DNA of 41,240 nucleotides, taken from Synergistales bacterium. GTDB lineage: Bacteria; Synergistota; Synergistia; Synergistales; Aminobacteriaceae. Positions 1 to 6,592 of this stretch are shown in pieces. The notes under the pieces were generated by a model. It was not told the origin of the DNA. It worked only from the letters and a program-made list of their open reading frames with translations, and searched no databases. Numbering within the stretch: position 1 is the first letter of the stretch; every line of letters begins with the position of its first letter. The position numbers and the translations under genes were made by a program. The stretch is taken from assembly GCA_025997955.1 (NCBI GenBank), contig BNVH01000027.1:1-41240 (forward strand), written 5' to 3'.

Positions 1-2
1 CA

Positions 3-116
3 TATGTCAAATCTAACAAACTGAAAATTAGCGGTAAACAGAGTATCTTGAAAGCTATGCTTGACGAAGACTACCTCTTTCAGATAATTGGGAATTTTTC
101 AAGTGAAAGTTTATGA
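3..116 (+). CDS. 3' end of an unidentified protein (partial, cut by window edge)
   Basis: An open frame enters from the left edge and ends at TGA 114-116, giving the last 37 residues, which include KAMLDEDYLFQIIGNF. It is followed within 15 bp by a strong intrinsic terminator, as expected for a real gene end. The pattern of a short basic strand, then a helix ending in L-D-E-D-Y-L, faintly resembles the C-terminus of DUF4868 proteins (the family of Kiwa KwaB). That is only an impression from a short tail. The fragment is too small to assign a function, and the upstream sequence is needed. Confidence 0.45.
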   Translation, partial: YVKSNKLKISGKQSILKAMLDEDYLFQIIGNFSSESL

Positions 117-130
117 AACGGCCGTGATAT

Positions 131-154
131 CCCCGCCATGAATGGCGGGGTTTT
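131..154 (+). terminator. Rho-independent terminator
   Basis: A 9-bp perfect stem (CCCCGCCAT / ATGGCGGGG) with a GA loop is followed by TTTT. It closes the partial gene that ends at 116. Confidence 0.85.
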
Positions 155-298
155 ACGGAACGTTGGATAAAGGTCGTCGATCTTGTTTTCTTTTCCAAAA
201 TTTTTCAGATTTCTCCGACAAATAATCGTGTAAAATAGACAGCGGAGAGGCGCGAGAAATCGCGGCACGAAAACAACCGTGAACTGCTTGGGGCTTCG

Positions 299-312
299 CT
301 CCCGAAAGGGGG
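299..312 (+). promoter_or_regulatory. Shine-Dalgarno-sequestering GAAA hairpin (copy 1)
   Basis: CTCCC-GAAA-GGGGG forms a 5-bp stem with one U-G pair. The GGGGG arm is the ribosome binding site (GGGGGTGAT) for the GTG at 320, spaced 7 nt away. In copy 2 the stem is a perfect CCCCC/GGGGG, so the pairing is kept despite a base change. Confidence 0.65.
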
Positions 313-319
313 TGATTGC

Positions 320-403
320 GTGGAGAGAATAATAAAACTCGTATTAGCTTTAGCAGAACTAATACGAGCCGTCGTAGAACTTATGCGACTTTTCAAAGCG
401 TAA
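320..403 (+). CDS. 27-residue leucine/alanine-rich peptide in repeated element (copy 1)
   Basis: GTG start 7 nt after a strong GGGGGTGAT ribosome site; TAA at 401-403. The peptide begins MERIIKLVLALAEL and continues IRAVVELMRLFKA. It should form one amphipathic helix, with hydrophobic L/V/A/I faces and regularly spaced K/R/E, basic at both ends. The second copy (2250-2345) keeps the core KLVLALAELIRAV. Several codons between the copies differ synonymously (TTA versus CTT for Leu, GCA versus GCG for Ala, CGA versus CGT for Arg), which argues for translation. I do not recognise the family. Membrane-acting toxin, leader peptide or structural by-product of an RNA hairpin are alternatives. Confidence 0.6.
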   Translation: MERIIKLVLALAELIRAVVELMRLFKA

Positions 404-433
404 TTAGAGAACACTCGCTTGGGCGTAAGAAGT

Positions 434-461
434 CCCGGTGAGGATATCAGCCTCACTCGGG
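434..461 (+). other. Conserved hairpin in element copy 1
   Basis: CCCGGTGAGG pairs with CCTCACTCGGG (one bulged T) around a 7-nt loop. The same stem occurs in copy 2 at 2208-2234 with a completely different loop sequence, so the stem and not the loop is conserved. Confidence 0.7.
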
Positions 462-476
462 CAGCCTGTTTCACCG

Positions 477-504
477 CCGCTTGACCTCCCCCAAGCGGCT
501 TTAT
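477..504 (+). terminator. 3' hairpin of element copy 1, terminator-like
   Basis: CCGCTTG pairs with CAAGCGG across an 8-nt loop and is followed by CTTTATTAT, a weak T-rich tail. In copy 2 one arm reads CCGTTTG, replacing C-G by U-G and preserving the stem. It could be a terminator or a protective 3' end. Confidence 0.5.
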
Positions 505-518
505 TATAGCAAAATTAG

Positions 519-543
519 AGACTTCCGCAAGGGAGTCTTTTTT
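519..543 (+). terminator. Rho-independent terminator downstream of element copy 1
   Basis: AGACTTCC / GGGAGTCT (8 bp, one G-U) with a GCAA loop and a run of six T. It would end any transcript of the mini-ORF element. Confidence 0.75.
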
Positions 544-622
544 ATTTGAGGGTTTTAAGATGGCGGGTATATAAGGAACAATTCGCCGCAGATAGATCTC
601 TTGAGACCTAAACGACATAAAC

Positions 623-656
623 AACGACAGACGCGAAGATTTGCGTCTGTCGTTTT
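623..656 (+). terminator. Strong inverted repeat, probable terminator
   Basis: A 12-bp perfect stem (AACGACAGACGC with GCGTCTGTCGTT) and an 8-nt loop, followed by TTTTCTGC. It lies about 65 bp upstream of the lipoprotein gene and insulates it from upstream transcription. Between 544 and 620 I see nothing else definable. Confidence 0.7.
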
Positions 657-720
657 CTGCTATACTATTTATGATAATTATTTTTAGAATATTTTATACT
701 TTATTATGGGGGTCTGTTTT

Positions 721-1794
721 GTGAAAAATTTGAATGTGAAAAATTTGAATAGGAAGATATGCGCGTCGGTGCTTTGTGCTACCTTGTTTTTGTTGTCGTG
801 CGAGCGGCGCGCGCTTGCTTGGAGCGGGGTTTTAGGGTGGATTTACGAGGCCGGGGTGAGCATAACGAGCTCGATTAGCACGGAAGGCGGCTTGGTTTTC
901 GCCGGCGACATTAATGGCAGGCTGCACGCCGTTTACGCGTCGTCCGGTCAGGCGGCTTGGGTGTACGAAGGGACGAATTCCATCATCGGCGCTCCGGCTG
1001 TTTTTAGTTCCGCCGTCGTCTTTGTGGAGGCCGACGGAACGGTAACCGCTTTGCGAACCGCGGACGGGGTTTTACTCTGGAAGCATTCACCCTCAAGCGA
1101 CGGAGGGTCTGAAACCACGAGCGACGGGGTCGCCATAGGGGGCGGCAAGGTTTTTTACGTCCGAGGGGACGGCAAGTTGCTCGCTCTGTCGTTTGAGAAC
1201 GGCAGGGAACTTTGGGCGTACCAGTCCGAAGGTGACCTGCGCTCCGCTCCTCTCTTTGCTGACGGGCTTATCTGGCTCGGTGAGCAAAACGGAAAGTTCA
1301 GCGTCATAAGCCCGGAAAGCGGCAAGAGGCTTTGGGGCGGCGGAGCGGGCGGAGCGGTGAATACACCTTCCGTATTGGACGGCGAAGCCTACTACTCAAG
1401 CTGGGACGGTTCCGTTCAGCGCATTCAGATAAAGGGCGTAATCCCCAAGTGGAGGGCCAATATAGGAGAACCGGTGAACACCGCGCCGTCCGTGTACGGC
1501 GACACGATAATCGTGGGCTCCGCCAACGGGCAGGTTGTGGCGTTCAAAAAAGCCGACGGCTCGGTAAAATGGAGATTCAACACAAAAGGCGGAGCCGTTC
1601 CGGGCGCGACAATCATAGCCGACGGGCTCGTGTTTGTCGGCGGCGGACAGGGCACGCTTTTTATTCTTGACGCAGCAACGGGCGAACACCGCTCGACGTT
1701 CCAGACTGGCGGCGAAATCAGCGCTCGCGGAGCATTCGCGGGCGGCGTTCTGTTTACCGGCAGCGCGGACGGCAACGTCTACGCAATAAGATAA
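721..1794 (+). CDS. PQQ-type beta-propeller lipoprotein, BamB-like
   Basis: Predicted secreted or outer-membrane-linked beta-propeller of 357 residues. A signal peptide with lipobox LLSC precedes repeated blades, each carrying A-x-D-G or L-x-A-x-x-G-x-x-x-W (for example AVYASSGQAAW, LRTADGVLLW, FKKADGSVKW, LDAATGEHRS), the PQQ/BamB-like repeat pattern. BamB itself is an accessory lipoprotein of the outer-membrane assembly machine. Similar propellers occur in other secreted proteins, so the role is inferred. I choose GTG 721 over the ATG at 706 because GGGGGT at 708-713 is then the ribosome site. The first 30 bases are an exact 15-bp tandem duplication (GTGAAAAATTTGAAT twice), so a second in-frame GTG lies at 736 and the signal-peptide n-region is extended by charged KNLN repeats. 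It ends back to back with the convergent thioredoxin-like gene. Confidence 0.75.
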   Translation: MKNLNVKNLNRKICASVLCATLFLLSCERRALAWSGVLGWIYEAGVSITSSISTEGGLVFAGDINGRLHAVYASSGQAAWVYEGTNSIIGAPAVFSSAVVFVEADGTVTALRTADGVLLWKHSPSSDGGSETTSDGVAIGGGKVFYVRGDGKLLALSFENGRELWAYQSEGDLRSAPLFADGLIWLGEQNGKFSVISPESGKRLWGGGAGGAVNTPSVLDGEAYYSSWDGSVQRIQIKGVIPKWRANIGEPVNTAPSVYGDTIIVGSANGQVVAFKKADGSVKWRFNTKGGAVPGATIIADGLVFVGGGQGTLFILDAATGEHRSTFQTGGEISARGAFAGGVLFTGSADGNVYAIR

Positions 1795-2055
1795 TTAAGA
1801 TAGGGCGGCGGCGAAGACCTTCTCTACGGCCTCTTTGGACGGTGTACCCTCGTGGAGTTTTTCGTCGCCCACGTAAAACGTCGGGACGTAATAGTAATCG
1901 AACTTAGCAGCGTAATCCGGCTCTTTGGTCTCATCGGTTTTTTTGAGCGGGACGTCTTTGTACTCAGGGTGTTCGGCGAATATCTCTTCCATCAGCGAGA
2001 ACGCCTTTTTGCAGTGCGGACAGGTCTCCATAAAAAACATATGAACTTCTTTCAT
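1795..2055 (-). CDS. Glutaredoxin/thioredoxin-fold protein with CPHC active site
   Basis: An 86-residue thioredoxin-fold protein. The redox motif C12-P-H-C15 sits after the first beta strand (EVHMFFMET), and the conserved cis-proline is in YYVPTFYVGD. CPHC is the DsbA-type dipeptide, but with no signal peptide this is probably a cytoplasmic thiol oxidoreductase or glutaredoxin-like protein. The length fits a minimal glutaredoxin. The ribosome site AAGAGGTG lies 9 nt before the ATG. It is convergent with the propeller gene and the stop codons abut. Its physiological partner is unknown. Confidence 0.85.
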   Translation of the reverse strand: MKEVHMFFMETCPHCKKAFSLMEEIFAEHPEYKDVPLKKTDETKEPDYAAKFDYYYVPTFYVGDEKLHEGTPSKEAVEKVFAAALS

Positions 2056-2169
2056 AATATTTACACCTCTTTCGGCTTAGAATTTATTAAAATTATAACA
2101 TAAATCCGCGCGCTAAAAAGGTAACTCGGCGGACGCTTGCGAACGAGGCGGATATTTGATATGATAAAG

Positions 2170-2191
2170 CCGCTTGGGATAGGTCAAACGG
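2170..2191 (-). terminator. 3' hairpin of element copy 2
   Basis: Read on the minus strand, CCGTTTG pairs with CAAGCGG (one U-G) and is followed by CTTTATC. It is the counterpart of 477-504. Confidence 0.45.
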
Positions 2192-2207
2192 CGGTCGAAA
2201 CAGGCTG

Positions 2208-2234
2208 CCCGAGTGAGGTCACCGCCTCACCGGG
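2208..2234 (-). other. Conserved hairpin in element copy 2
   Basis: On the minus strand CCCGGTGAGG pairs with CCTCACTCGGG around the loop CGGTGA. It is the same stem as 434-461 with an unrelated loop. Confidence 0.7.
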
Positions 2235-2249
2235 ACTTACGCCCAGTGA

Positions 2250-2345
2250 TTAGGAGAATAGCGCTTTGATACTACGTATAAGTTCCGCGACGGCTCGTAT
2301 TAGTTCCGCAAGAGCTAATACGAGTTTTGTTACTGTATCGACCAC
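2250..2345 (-). CDS. 31-residue leucine/alanine-rich peptide in repeated element (copy 2)
   Basis: GTG start 7 nt after GGGGGTGAT; TAA at 2252-2250. The peptide begins MVDTVTKLVLALAEL and ends IRAVAELIRSIKALFS. It shares the 13-residue core KLVLALAELIRAV with the peptide at 320-403 but diverges at both ends. Its C-terminus is four residues longer because the stop codon of copy 1 is replaced by sense codons. Retention of the frame, start and ribosome site across the two diverged copies is the main evidence that it is a gene. Confidence 0.55.
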   Translation of the reverse strand: MVDTVTKLVLALAELIRAVAELIRSIKALFS

Positions 2346-2352
2346 GCAATCA

Positions 2353-2366
2353 CCCCCTTTCGGGGG
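2353..2366 (-). promoter_or_regulatory. Shine-Dalgarno-sequestering GAAA hairpin (copy 2)
   Basis: CCCCC-GAAA-GGGGG is a perfect 5-bp stem capped by a GNRA tetraloop, and the 3' arm is the ribosome site of the mini-ORF. It should lower translation unless melted by a ribosome, a factor or temperature. This is inference from structure only. Confidence 0.65.
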
Positions 2367-2405
2367 AAACTTCAATTAAAGCAAGGCACGAGGAGGTTTT
2401 TATTT

Positions 2406-3431
2406 ATGTACAGCTTCAAAAACGACTACGCTGAGGGGGCGCATCCGAGGATCCTGAAGGCGCTGTCGGACACAAACTTAGAGCAGAGTGAGGGATACGG
2501 CTGCGACGAGCACTCCTTGGCCGCCGCCGCGCTGATAAAGGAGCGTCTTGGCGGCGACTCGGATAAGGTGGACGTGCATTTTCTCTGCGGCGGAACTCAA
2601 ACCAACCTGACGGCTATTTCCGCGTTTTTAAGGAGTCACGAGGCGGCCGTAGGCACGAATATGTCGCATATTTTCGTCCACGAGACCGGGGCAGTAGAGG
2701 CCACGGGGCACAAGGTTCTGACCGTCCCGACCACGGACGGCAAGCTCTACCCCGACGGGGTCCAGGCCGTTTTGGACGCTCACCCAGGCGACGAGCACAT
2801 GGTGAAGCCGCGCCTCGTCAAAATCTCCAACTCCACGGAGATAGGCTCTGTCTACACCCTAAAGGAATTGGAATCCCTTAGCCGGTTTTGCGGGGAGAAG
2901 AAGCTCTTGCTCTACGCCGACGGAGCGCGCTTGGGGTCGGCTCTCTGCGCGGAGGGCAACGACGTGACGCTGGCCGACATACGACGCCTCACAGACGCCT
3001 TTTACATAGGGGGCACCAAGAACGGAGCGCTCCTCGGCGAGGCGTTGGTCATCACGAACGACGCGCTCAAGGAGGACTTCCGGTATCACATCAAGCAAAA
3101 GGGCGCTCTCATGGCCAAAGGGAGGGTCGTCGGCATACAGTTCGAGGAGCTCTTCCGGGACGACCTGTTCTTCGACTTGGCGCGGCACGCTAACGGTCTC
3201 GCGCAGCTCATAGCATCCGCGCTCAAAAAGGCCGGGTACTCCTTCCTGACGGACTCGCCTTCCAACCAGATTTTCCCAATTCTGCCAAACTCAATTATCT
3301 CAAAGCTGCAAAAAAACTGGTCTTTTATTGTCTGGTCGAAAATAGACGAGTCTCGCTCCTCCATTCGCTTAGTGACCTCTTGGGCGACGAAAGAAGAGGT
3401 TGTGAGGGAGTTTATTAAAGAATTTGAATAA
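2406..3431 (+). CDS. ltaE: Low-specificity L-threonine aldolase
   Basis: PLP enzyme of 341 residues that splits L-threonine/allo-threonine to glycine and acetaldehyde (beta-eliminating lyase fold, aspartate aminotransferase superfamily). Visible markers are the N-terminal F-K-N-D-Y-A-E-G-AHP, the GGTQTN loop, HETGAVE, the cofactor aspartate in LLYADGARLG, and the Schiff-base lysine K205 in FYIGGTKNGAL. The length is normal. The start is set by GAGG 9 nt before ATG. Its leader overlaps the antisense of mini-ORF element copy 2. Together with AdhE it fits acetaldehyde-linked amino-acid fermentation (inference). Confidence 0.9.
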   Translation: MYSFKNDYAEGAHPRILKALSDTNLEQSEGYGCDEHSLAAAALIKERLGGDSDKVDVHFLCGGTQTNLTAISAFLRSHEAAVGTNMSHIFVHETGAVEATGHKVLTVPTTDGKLYPDGVQAVLDAHPGDEHMVKPRLVKISNSTEIGSVYTLKELESLSRFCGEKKLLLYADGARLGSALCAEGNDVTLADIRRLTDAFYIGGTKNGALLGEALVITNDALKEDFRYHIKQKGALMAKGRVVGIQFEELFRDDLFFDLARHANGLAQLIASALKKAGYSFLTDSPSNQIFPILPNSIISKLQKNWSFIVWSKIDESRSSIRLVTSWATKEEVVREFIKEFE

Positions 3432-3451
3432 AACGGGGGCGAAACCCGCCC

Positions 3452-4354
3452 CTACACAATCCCTCTTATCTCAGATACGCTCCCGATTCCCTCAGCGTCG
3501 AGATAGGCCTCAATCCCGTCGATTATATCCAAAGAAATGTCCGGCTTTATAAAGTTTCCAGTGCCGATTTGTACAATACTGGCGCCCGCCATGATGAACT
3601 CAATGGCGTCGCGCCAGCTGACTACTCCGCCCATGCCCATCACGGGAATTTTGACCGAGTGCGCCACCTGATGCACCATCCGCAGCGCTATGGGTTTTAT
3701 GGCCGGGCCGGAAAGCCCCGCGTAGGTGTTGCCGAAAACCGGTTTGCGCCCCTCCAAATCTATCGCCATCGCGAGAAACGTGTTGACTAAAGATATGCCG
3801 TCCGCGCCCTCCTCCTCGCAGGCCCTCGCAAGGGCTACTATATCCTCGGCGTTGGGCGAGAGCTTGACGGATAATTTGTGCTTGCAAGTAGCGCGAATTT
3901 TGCGGACTACTTCGCGGGCGAGCTCGGTTTTGACGCCGAAGTTCATCCCGCCGGCTTTCACGTTGGGGCAGGAGATGTTCAGCTCTAGAATGTCGAGCTT
4001 TACGCTGTTGAGCAGCCTCACGCCCTCGATATAGTCCTCAATGGAGTGCCCGCCCAAGTTGACGATGTTCACGACGCCCAAGCCGTTCACCCAATCAAGA
4101 TCACGCTCAATGAATGCCCTCACGCCCGGATTTTCCAAGCCGACACTGTTCATGATGCCGCTATTGGTCTCCCAGATACGCAAGCCCTCGTTGCCGGCGC
4201 GCGCGTTTAAGGTCAGCCCCTTTGAAGCCAAGCCGCCGAGGCGCTTTATGTCAAAAATCTCAGCGTACTCGCGCCCGAAGCCGCATGTGCCGGACGCCAA
4301 CACGAGCGGATTTTTAAATGTCACTCCGGCAAATTCAACGCTTAGACTGCTCAT
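3452..4354 (-). CDS. pyrD: Dihydroorotate dehydrogenase B (NAD+), catalytic subunit
   Basis: FMN flavoprotein of 300 residues that oxidises dihydroorotate to orotate in pyrimidine synthesis. The class 1 motif ELNISCPNVK carries the active-site cysteine C129, and the FMN phosphate-binding glycines appear in GMGGVVSWRDAIEFIMAGA. The adjoining PyrK subunit makes it class 1B, which passes electrons through FAD and 2Fe-2S to NAD+. Its ATG overlaps the pyrK stop by four bases (ATGA), so the two are translationally coupled. It is the last gene of the long minus-strand cluster. Confidence 0.95.
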   Translation of the reverse strand: MSSLSVEFAGVTFKNPLVLASGTCGFGREYAEIFDIKRLGGLASKGLTLNARAGNEGLRIWETNSGIMNSVGLENPGVRAFIERDLDWVNGLGVVNIVNLGGHSIEDYIEGVRLLNSVKLDILELNISCPNVKAGGMNFGVKTELAREVVRKIRATCKHKLSVKLSPNAEDIVALARACEEEGADGISLVNTFLAMAIDLEGRKPVFGNTYAGLSGPAIKPIALRMVHQVAHSVKIPVMGMGGVVSWRDAIEFIMAGASIVQIGTGNFIKPDISLDIIDGIEAYLDAEGIGSVSEIRGIV

Positions 4355-5055
4355 AACCCGAACACCGCCTCACCTTTGAACACCGGGCCGTCCTTGCAGA
4401 CTTTTTTGTTCCCGTCCGCGGTTTTGCAGCTGCACACCAAGCAGGCGCCGACGCCGCAGGCCATACGGTTTTCCATAGAGACAAAGAGATTGTCCGCCGC
4501 GCCGCGCTCTTTGCATTTTTTGTAAAGAGACCGCATCATCACCTCGGGGCCGCAGGCAAAAATACTGTCATAATCGGACGGCTCAACTGAGTCCGTGATA
4601 AAACCGCCCACTTTGACGACAAGCTCGCCGGCCGCCCTTTCATACTCGCTCACCAAAACCGGTTCTCCGCTGAAGCCGAGGTATATGGATACCTGAACGC
4701 CACTCGCCTTGAGGCGCTTGCCCGCCAAGTAAAAAGGGGCTATGCCCACGCCGCCGCCCACCATCGCCACTTTGCCCGTCACATTGGGAAAACCATTGCC
4801 AAGCGGGCCCTGCAGCGTTATTTCGTCGTCCGCGCTAAGCGACGCGAATATCGCGCTGCCTCTTCCGACTACTTTATACAGGAAAGAAACCGTGTCGCCG
4901 TCCGCGTCAAACACACTGATGGGGCGGGAAAGCACTGGCTCGCGCCCCCAGGCCCTCAGCATATAAAACTGCCCGGGGCGCGCGTCATTTTGGTGTTCCG
5001 CCCGCATTAAATAAAAATCTTCGTTCATCCGATGATTGCTCAAAATTTTCGACAC
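4351..5055 (-). CDS. pyrK: Dihydroorotate dehydrogenase B electron-transfer subunit
   Basis: Iron-sulfur flavoprotein of 234 residues with a ferredoxin-reductase-like fold. The FAD-binding motif RPISVFD is near residue 44, the NAD-binding MVGGGVGIAPF near 98, and the C-terminal 2Fe-2S cysteines are C200, C205, C208 and C220. It takes electrons from the PyrD FMN and reduces NAD+. GTG at 5055 is preceded by GAGGGGG, but an ATG nine codons in (MNEDFYLM) is also possible. It lies 13 bp after comM and overlaps pyrD by four bases. Confidence 0.93.
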   Translation of the reverse strand: MSKILSNHRMNEDFYLMRAEHQNDARPGQFYMLRAWGREPVLSRPISVFDADGDTVSFLYKVVGRGSAIFASLSADDEITLQGPLGNGFPNVTGKVAMVGGGVGIAPFYLAGKRLKASGVQVSIYLGFSGEPVLVSEYERAAGELVVKVGGFITDSVEPSDYDSIFACGPEVMMRSLYKKCKERGAADNLFVSMENRMACGVGACLVCSCKTADGNKKVCKDGPVFKGEAVFGL

Positions 5056-5068
5056 TCTTCGTTCCCCC

Positions 5069-6592
5069 TCAGCTCTGCCACTGCATATTCCCCTGCCTGT
5101 ACATTATGGACTCGGCCAAATGCGGCATCGACAGCTCTTCTTCTCCGGCTAAATCGGCTATGGTGCGCGCCACTTTCAGCACTCGGCTTATCCCGCGTCC
5201 CGAAAGGCGCATTTTGCCAGCCATGCCCGCGAGGTAGCTTCGCGCTTCCGAGGAAAGGGTCAGATGTTTACGGACAATGCGCTCAGGCAATTCGGCGTTG
5301 CATGAAAAGCCGTACTGTGACCAGCGCTCCTGTTGCAGCGCGCGGGCGCGGCAGACCCGCCCTCTTATGGCGGCGCTGCTCTCGGCCGGATTTGAAAACG
5401 ACAGAAGCTCCTCGGGCAAGAGGCGCGGCACGGATATTTGAAGGTCTATTCTGTCTAAAATAGGGCCTGAAAGTTTGCGTTTGTAGCGCTCTACCTCAAG
5501 GCGCGAGCATACGCATTTTTCGGCCAAATCGCCGAGATGCCCGCAGGCGCAGGGGTTGGCGGCCAAGACGAGAAGCACGCGAGAGGGGTAGACGACGGTG
5601 CCGGCGGCGCGGCTCACCACGACTCGCCCGTCCTCAAGAGGCGCGCGGAGGCTCTCTGTGAGGTCCCGCTTGAACTCCGTAAACTCGTCCAAAAACAGCA
5701 CCCCCCGGTGGGCGAGGCTCACCTCGCCAGGGCGCAGAGAACTTCCGCCACCGCAGATGGAGACGGAGCTCGCCGTAAAATGAACCGTGCGAAACGGACG
5801 CCTCCGGCCATGCTCGGAAGGTATGCCGAGAGTGCTTCTGACCAACATGGTCTCGATTAGTTCCTCGTCAGTCAGAGGCGGGAGAATACCGTTCATGGCG
5901 CGCGCTATCAGGGTTTTACCGCTTCCTGGAGACCCCAATAGCAGGATATTGTGATGCCCGGCGGCGGCTATTTCGGCGGCTCGCCGCGCCGCGGCCTGTC
6001 CTTTTATGTCGCTAAAGTCCGGCTCCGCCGTAAAAGTATCGTCGCCCATGACAGCCGCCGCTATGGGTTCAGGCGTTTTTTCCCCTCTTAAAATCGCCAC
6101 GAGCTCGGCCAAGTCGTCCACCGCGTAAGCCGTGACGCCCTTCACGAGCCCGACCTCTTGCGCGTTTTCGCGCGGGACGTAAAGGGGCACGCCCATCTCA
6201 CGCGCCAAAAACGCGGCCGGCACGGCTCCCCTGACGCGCCGCAGCCGCCCGTCAAGCGCCAGCTCTCCCATATAAAAAGCGCGCTGCGCCGGCTTTATCA
6301 GCCCAGCGCTCGTCATCATGGCGAGCGATATGGGCAAATCCAAGAGAGCCCCCTCTTTTGGCAAGTCGGCCGGGGCTAAATTCACCGCGACGTGCCCCTT
6401 GAGGGAAAAGCCAACGGAGCGAAGGGCGGCGCGCACGCGCTCTTTCGACTCCTTTACCGCGACATCGGGAAGCCCCACTATTGAGATGTTGAAAAGCCCG
6501 CCGGTTATCTCCACCTCCACCTCGACTGGGACGGCCTCCATCCCGCGCAGGGTGAGAGCGCTTATGCTGCCTATGATGTTTGAATTGTTCAT
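5069..6592 (-). CDS. comM: ComM/YifB family AAA+ Mg-chelatase-like protein
   Basis: 507 residues with the three ComM parts: an N-terminal Lon-protease-like (ChlI) domain (FNISIVGLPDVAVKESKERV and NLAPADLPKEG), the AAA+ Mg-chelatase core with Walker A GSPGSGKT (220-227) and Walker B VLFLDEF, and the C-terminal domain (RLSGRGISRVLKVARTIADL). In naturally competent bacteria ComM is a hexameric branch-migration helicase that helps integrate foreign DNA. It is also widespread in non-competent species. The start codon overlaps the tsaB stop by four bases. Confidence 0.93.
   Translation of the reverse strand: MNNSNIIGSISALTLRGMEAVPVEVEVEITGGLFNISIVGLPDVAVKESKERVRAALRSVGFSLKGHVAVNLAPADLPKEGALLDLPISLAMMTSAGLIKPAQRAFYMGELALDGRLRRVRGAVPAAFLAREMGVPLYVPRENAQEVGLVKGVTAYAVDDLAELVAILRGEKTPEPIAAAVMGDDTFTAEPDFSDIKGQAAARRAAEIAAAGHHNILLLGSPGSGKTLIARAMNGILPPLTDEELIETMLVRSTLGIPSEHGRRRPFRTVHFTASSVSICGGGSSLRPGEVSLAHRGVLFLDEFTEFKRDLTESLRAPLEDGRVVVSRAAGTVVYPSRVLLVLAANPCACGHLGDLAEKCVCSRLEVERYKRKLSGPILDRIDLQISVPRLLPEELLSFSNPAESSAAIRGRVCRARALQQERWSQYGFSCNAELPERIVRKHLTLSSEARSYLAGMAGKMRLSGRGISRVLKVARTIADLAGEEELSMPHLAESIMYRQGNMQWQS

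Larger units (their letters stand above)
299..504 (+). repeat. Mini-ORF RNA element, copy 1
   Basis: This is one of two near-identical ~205-bp elements; the other is at 2164-2366 in inverted orientation. In order it holds: a GAAA-loop hairpin whose 3' arm is the Shine-Dalgarno sequence (299-312); a 27-codon ORF (320-403); an in-ORF stem of ten perfect base pairs (338-347 with 359-368); a second long hairpin (434-461); and a 3' hairpin (477-498) followed by CTTTAT. Differences between the copies are mostly synonymous in the ORF or keep the pairing in stems (for example C-G to U-G in the first stem). A second intrinsic terminator follows at 519-543. No known family is recognised. A mobile or non-autonomous repeat, a small-peptide gene with a structured mRNA, or a type I toxin-like module are all possible. 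Confidence 0.8.
2164..2366 (-). repeat. Mini-ORF RNA element, copy 2 (inverted)
   Basis: Second copy of the element at 299-504, on the opposite strand, so the two copies bracket the propeller/thioredoxin pair and point toward it. It contains the same parts: SD hairpin (2353-2366), mini-ORF (2250-2345), in-ORF stem (2294-2303 with 2315-2324), hairpin (2208-2234) and 3' hairpin (2170-2191). A promoter for this strand would have to lie within or just before threonine aldolase (right of 2366). I cannot identify one, so expression is uncertain. On the plus strand this region is the leader of the aldolase gene. Confidence 0.8.

Noticed and set aside
320..403. CRISPR or simple hairpin-only interpretation of the mini-ORF repeats
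   Set aside because: Only two copies, far apart and inverted, and the pattern of synonymous changes points to coding.
299..2366. Composite transposon made from the two inverted elements
   Set aside because: I see no transposase, terminal inverted repeats or target duplications; the repeats are kept as a separate finding.
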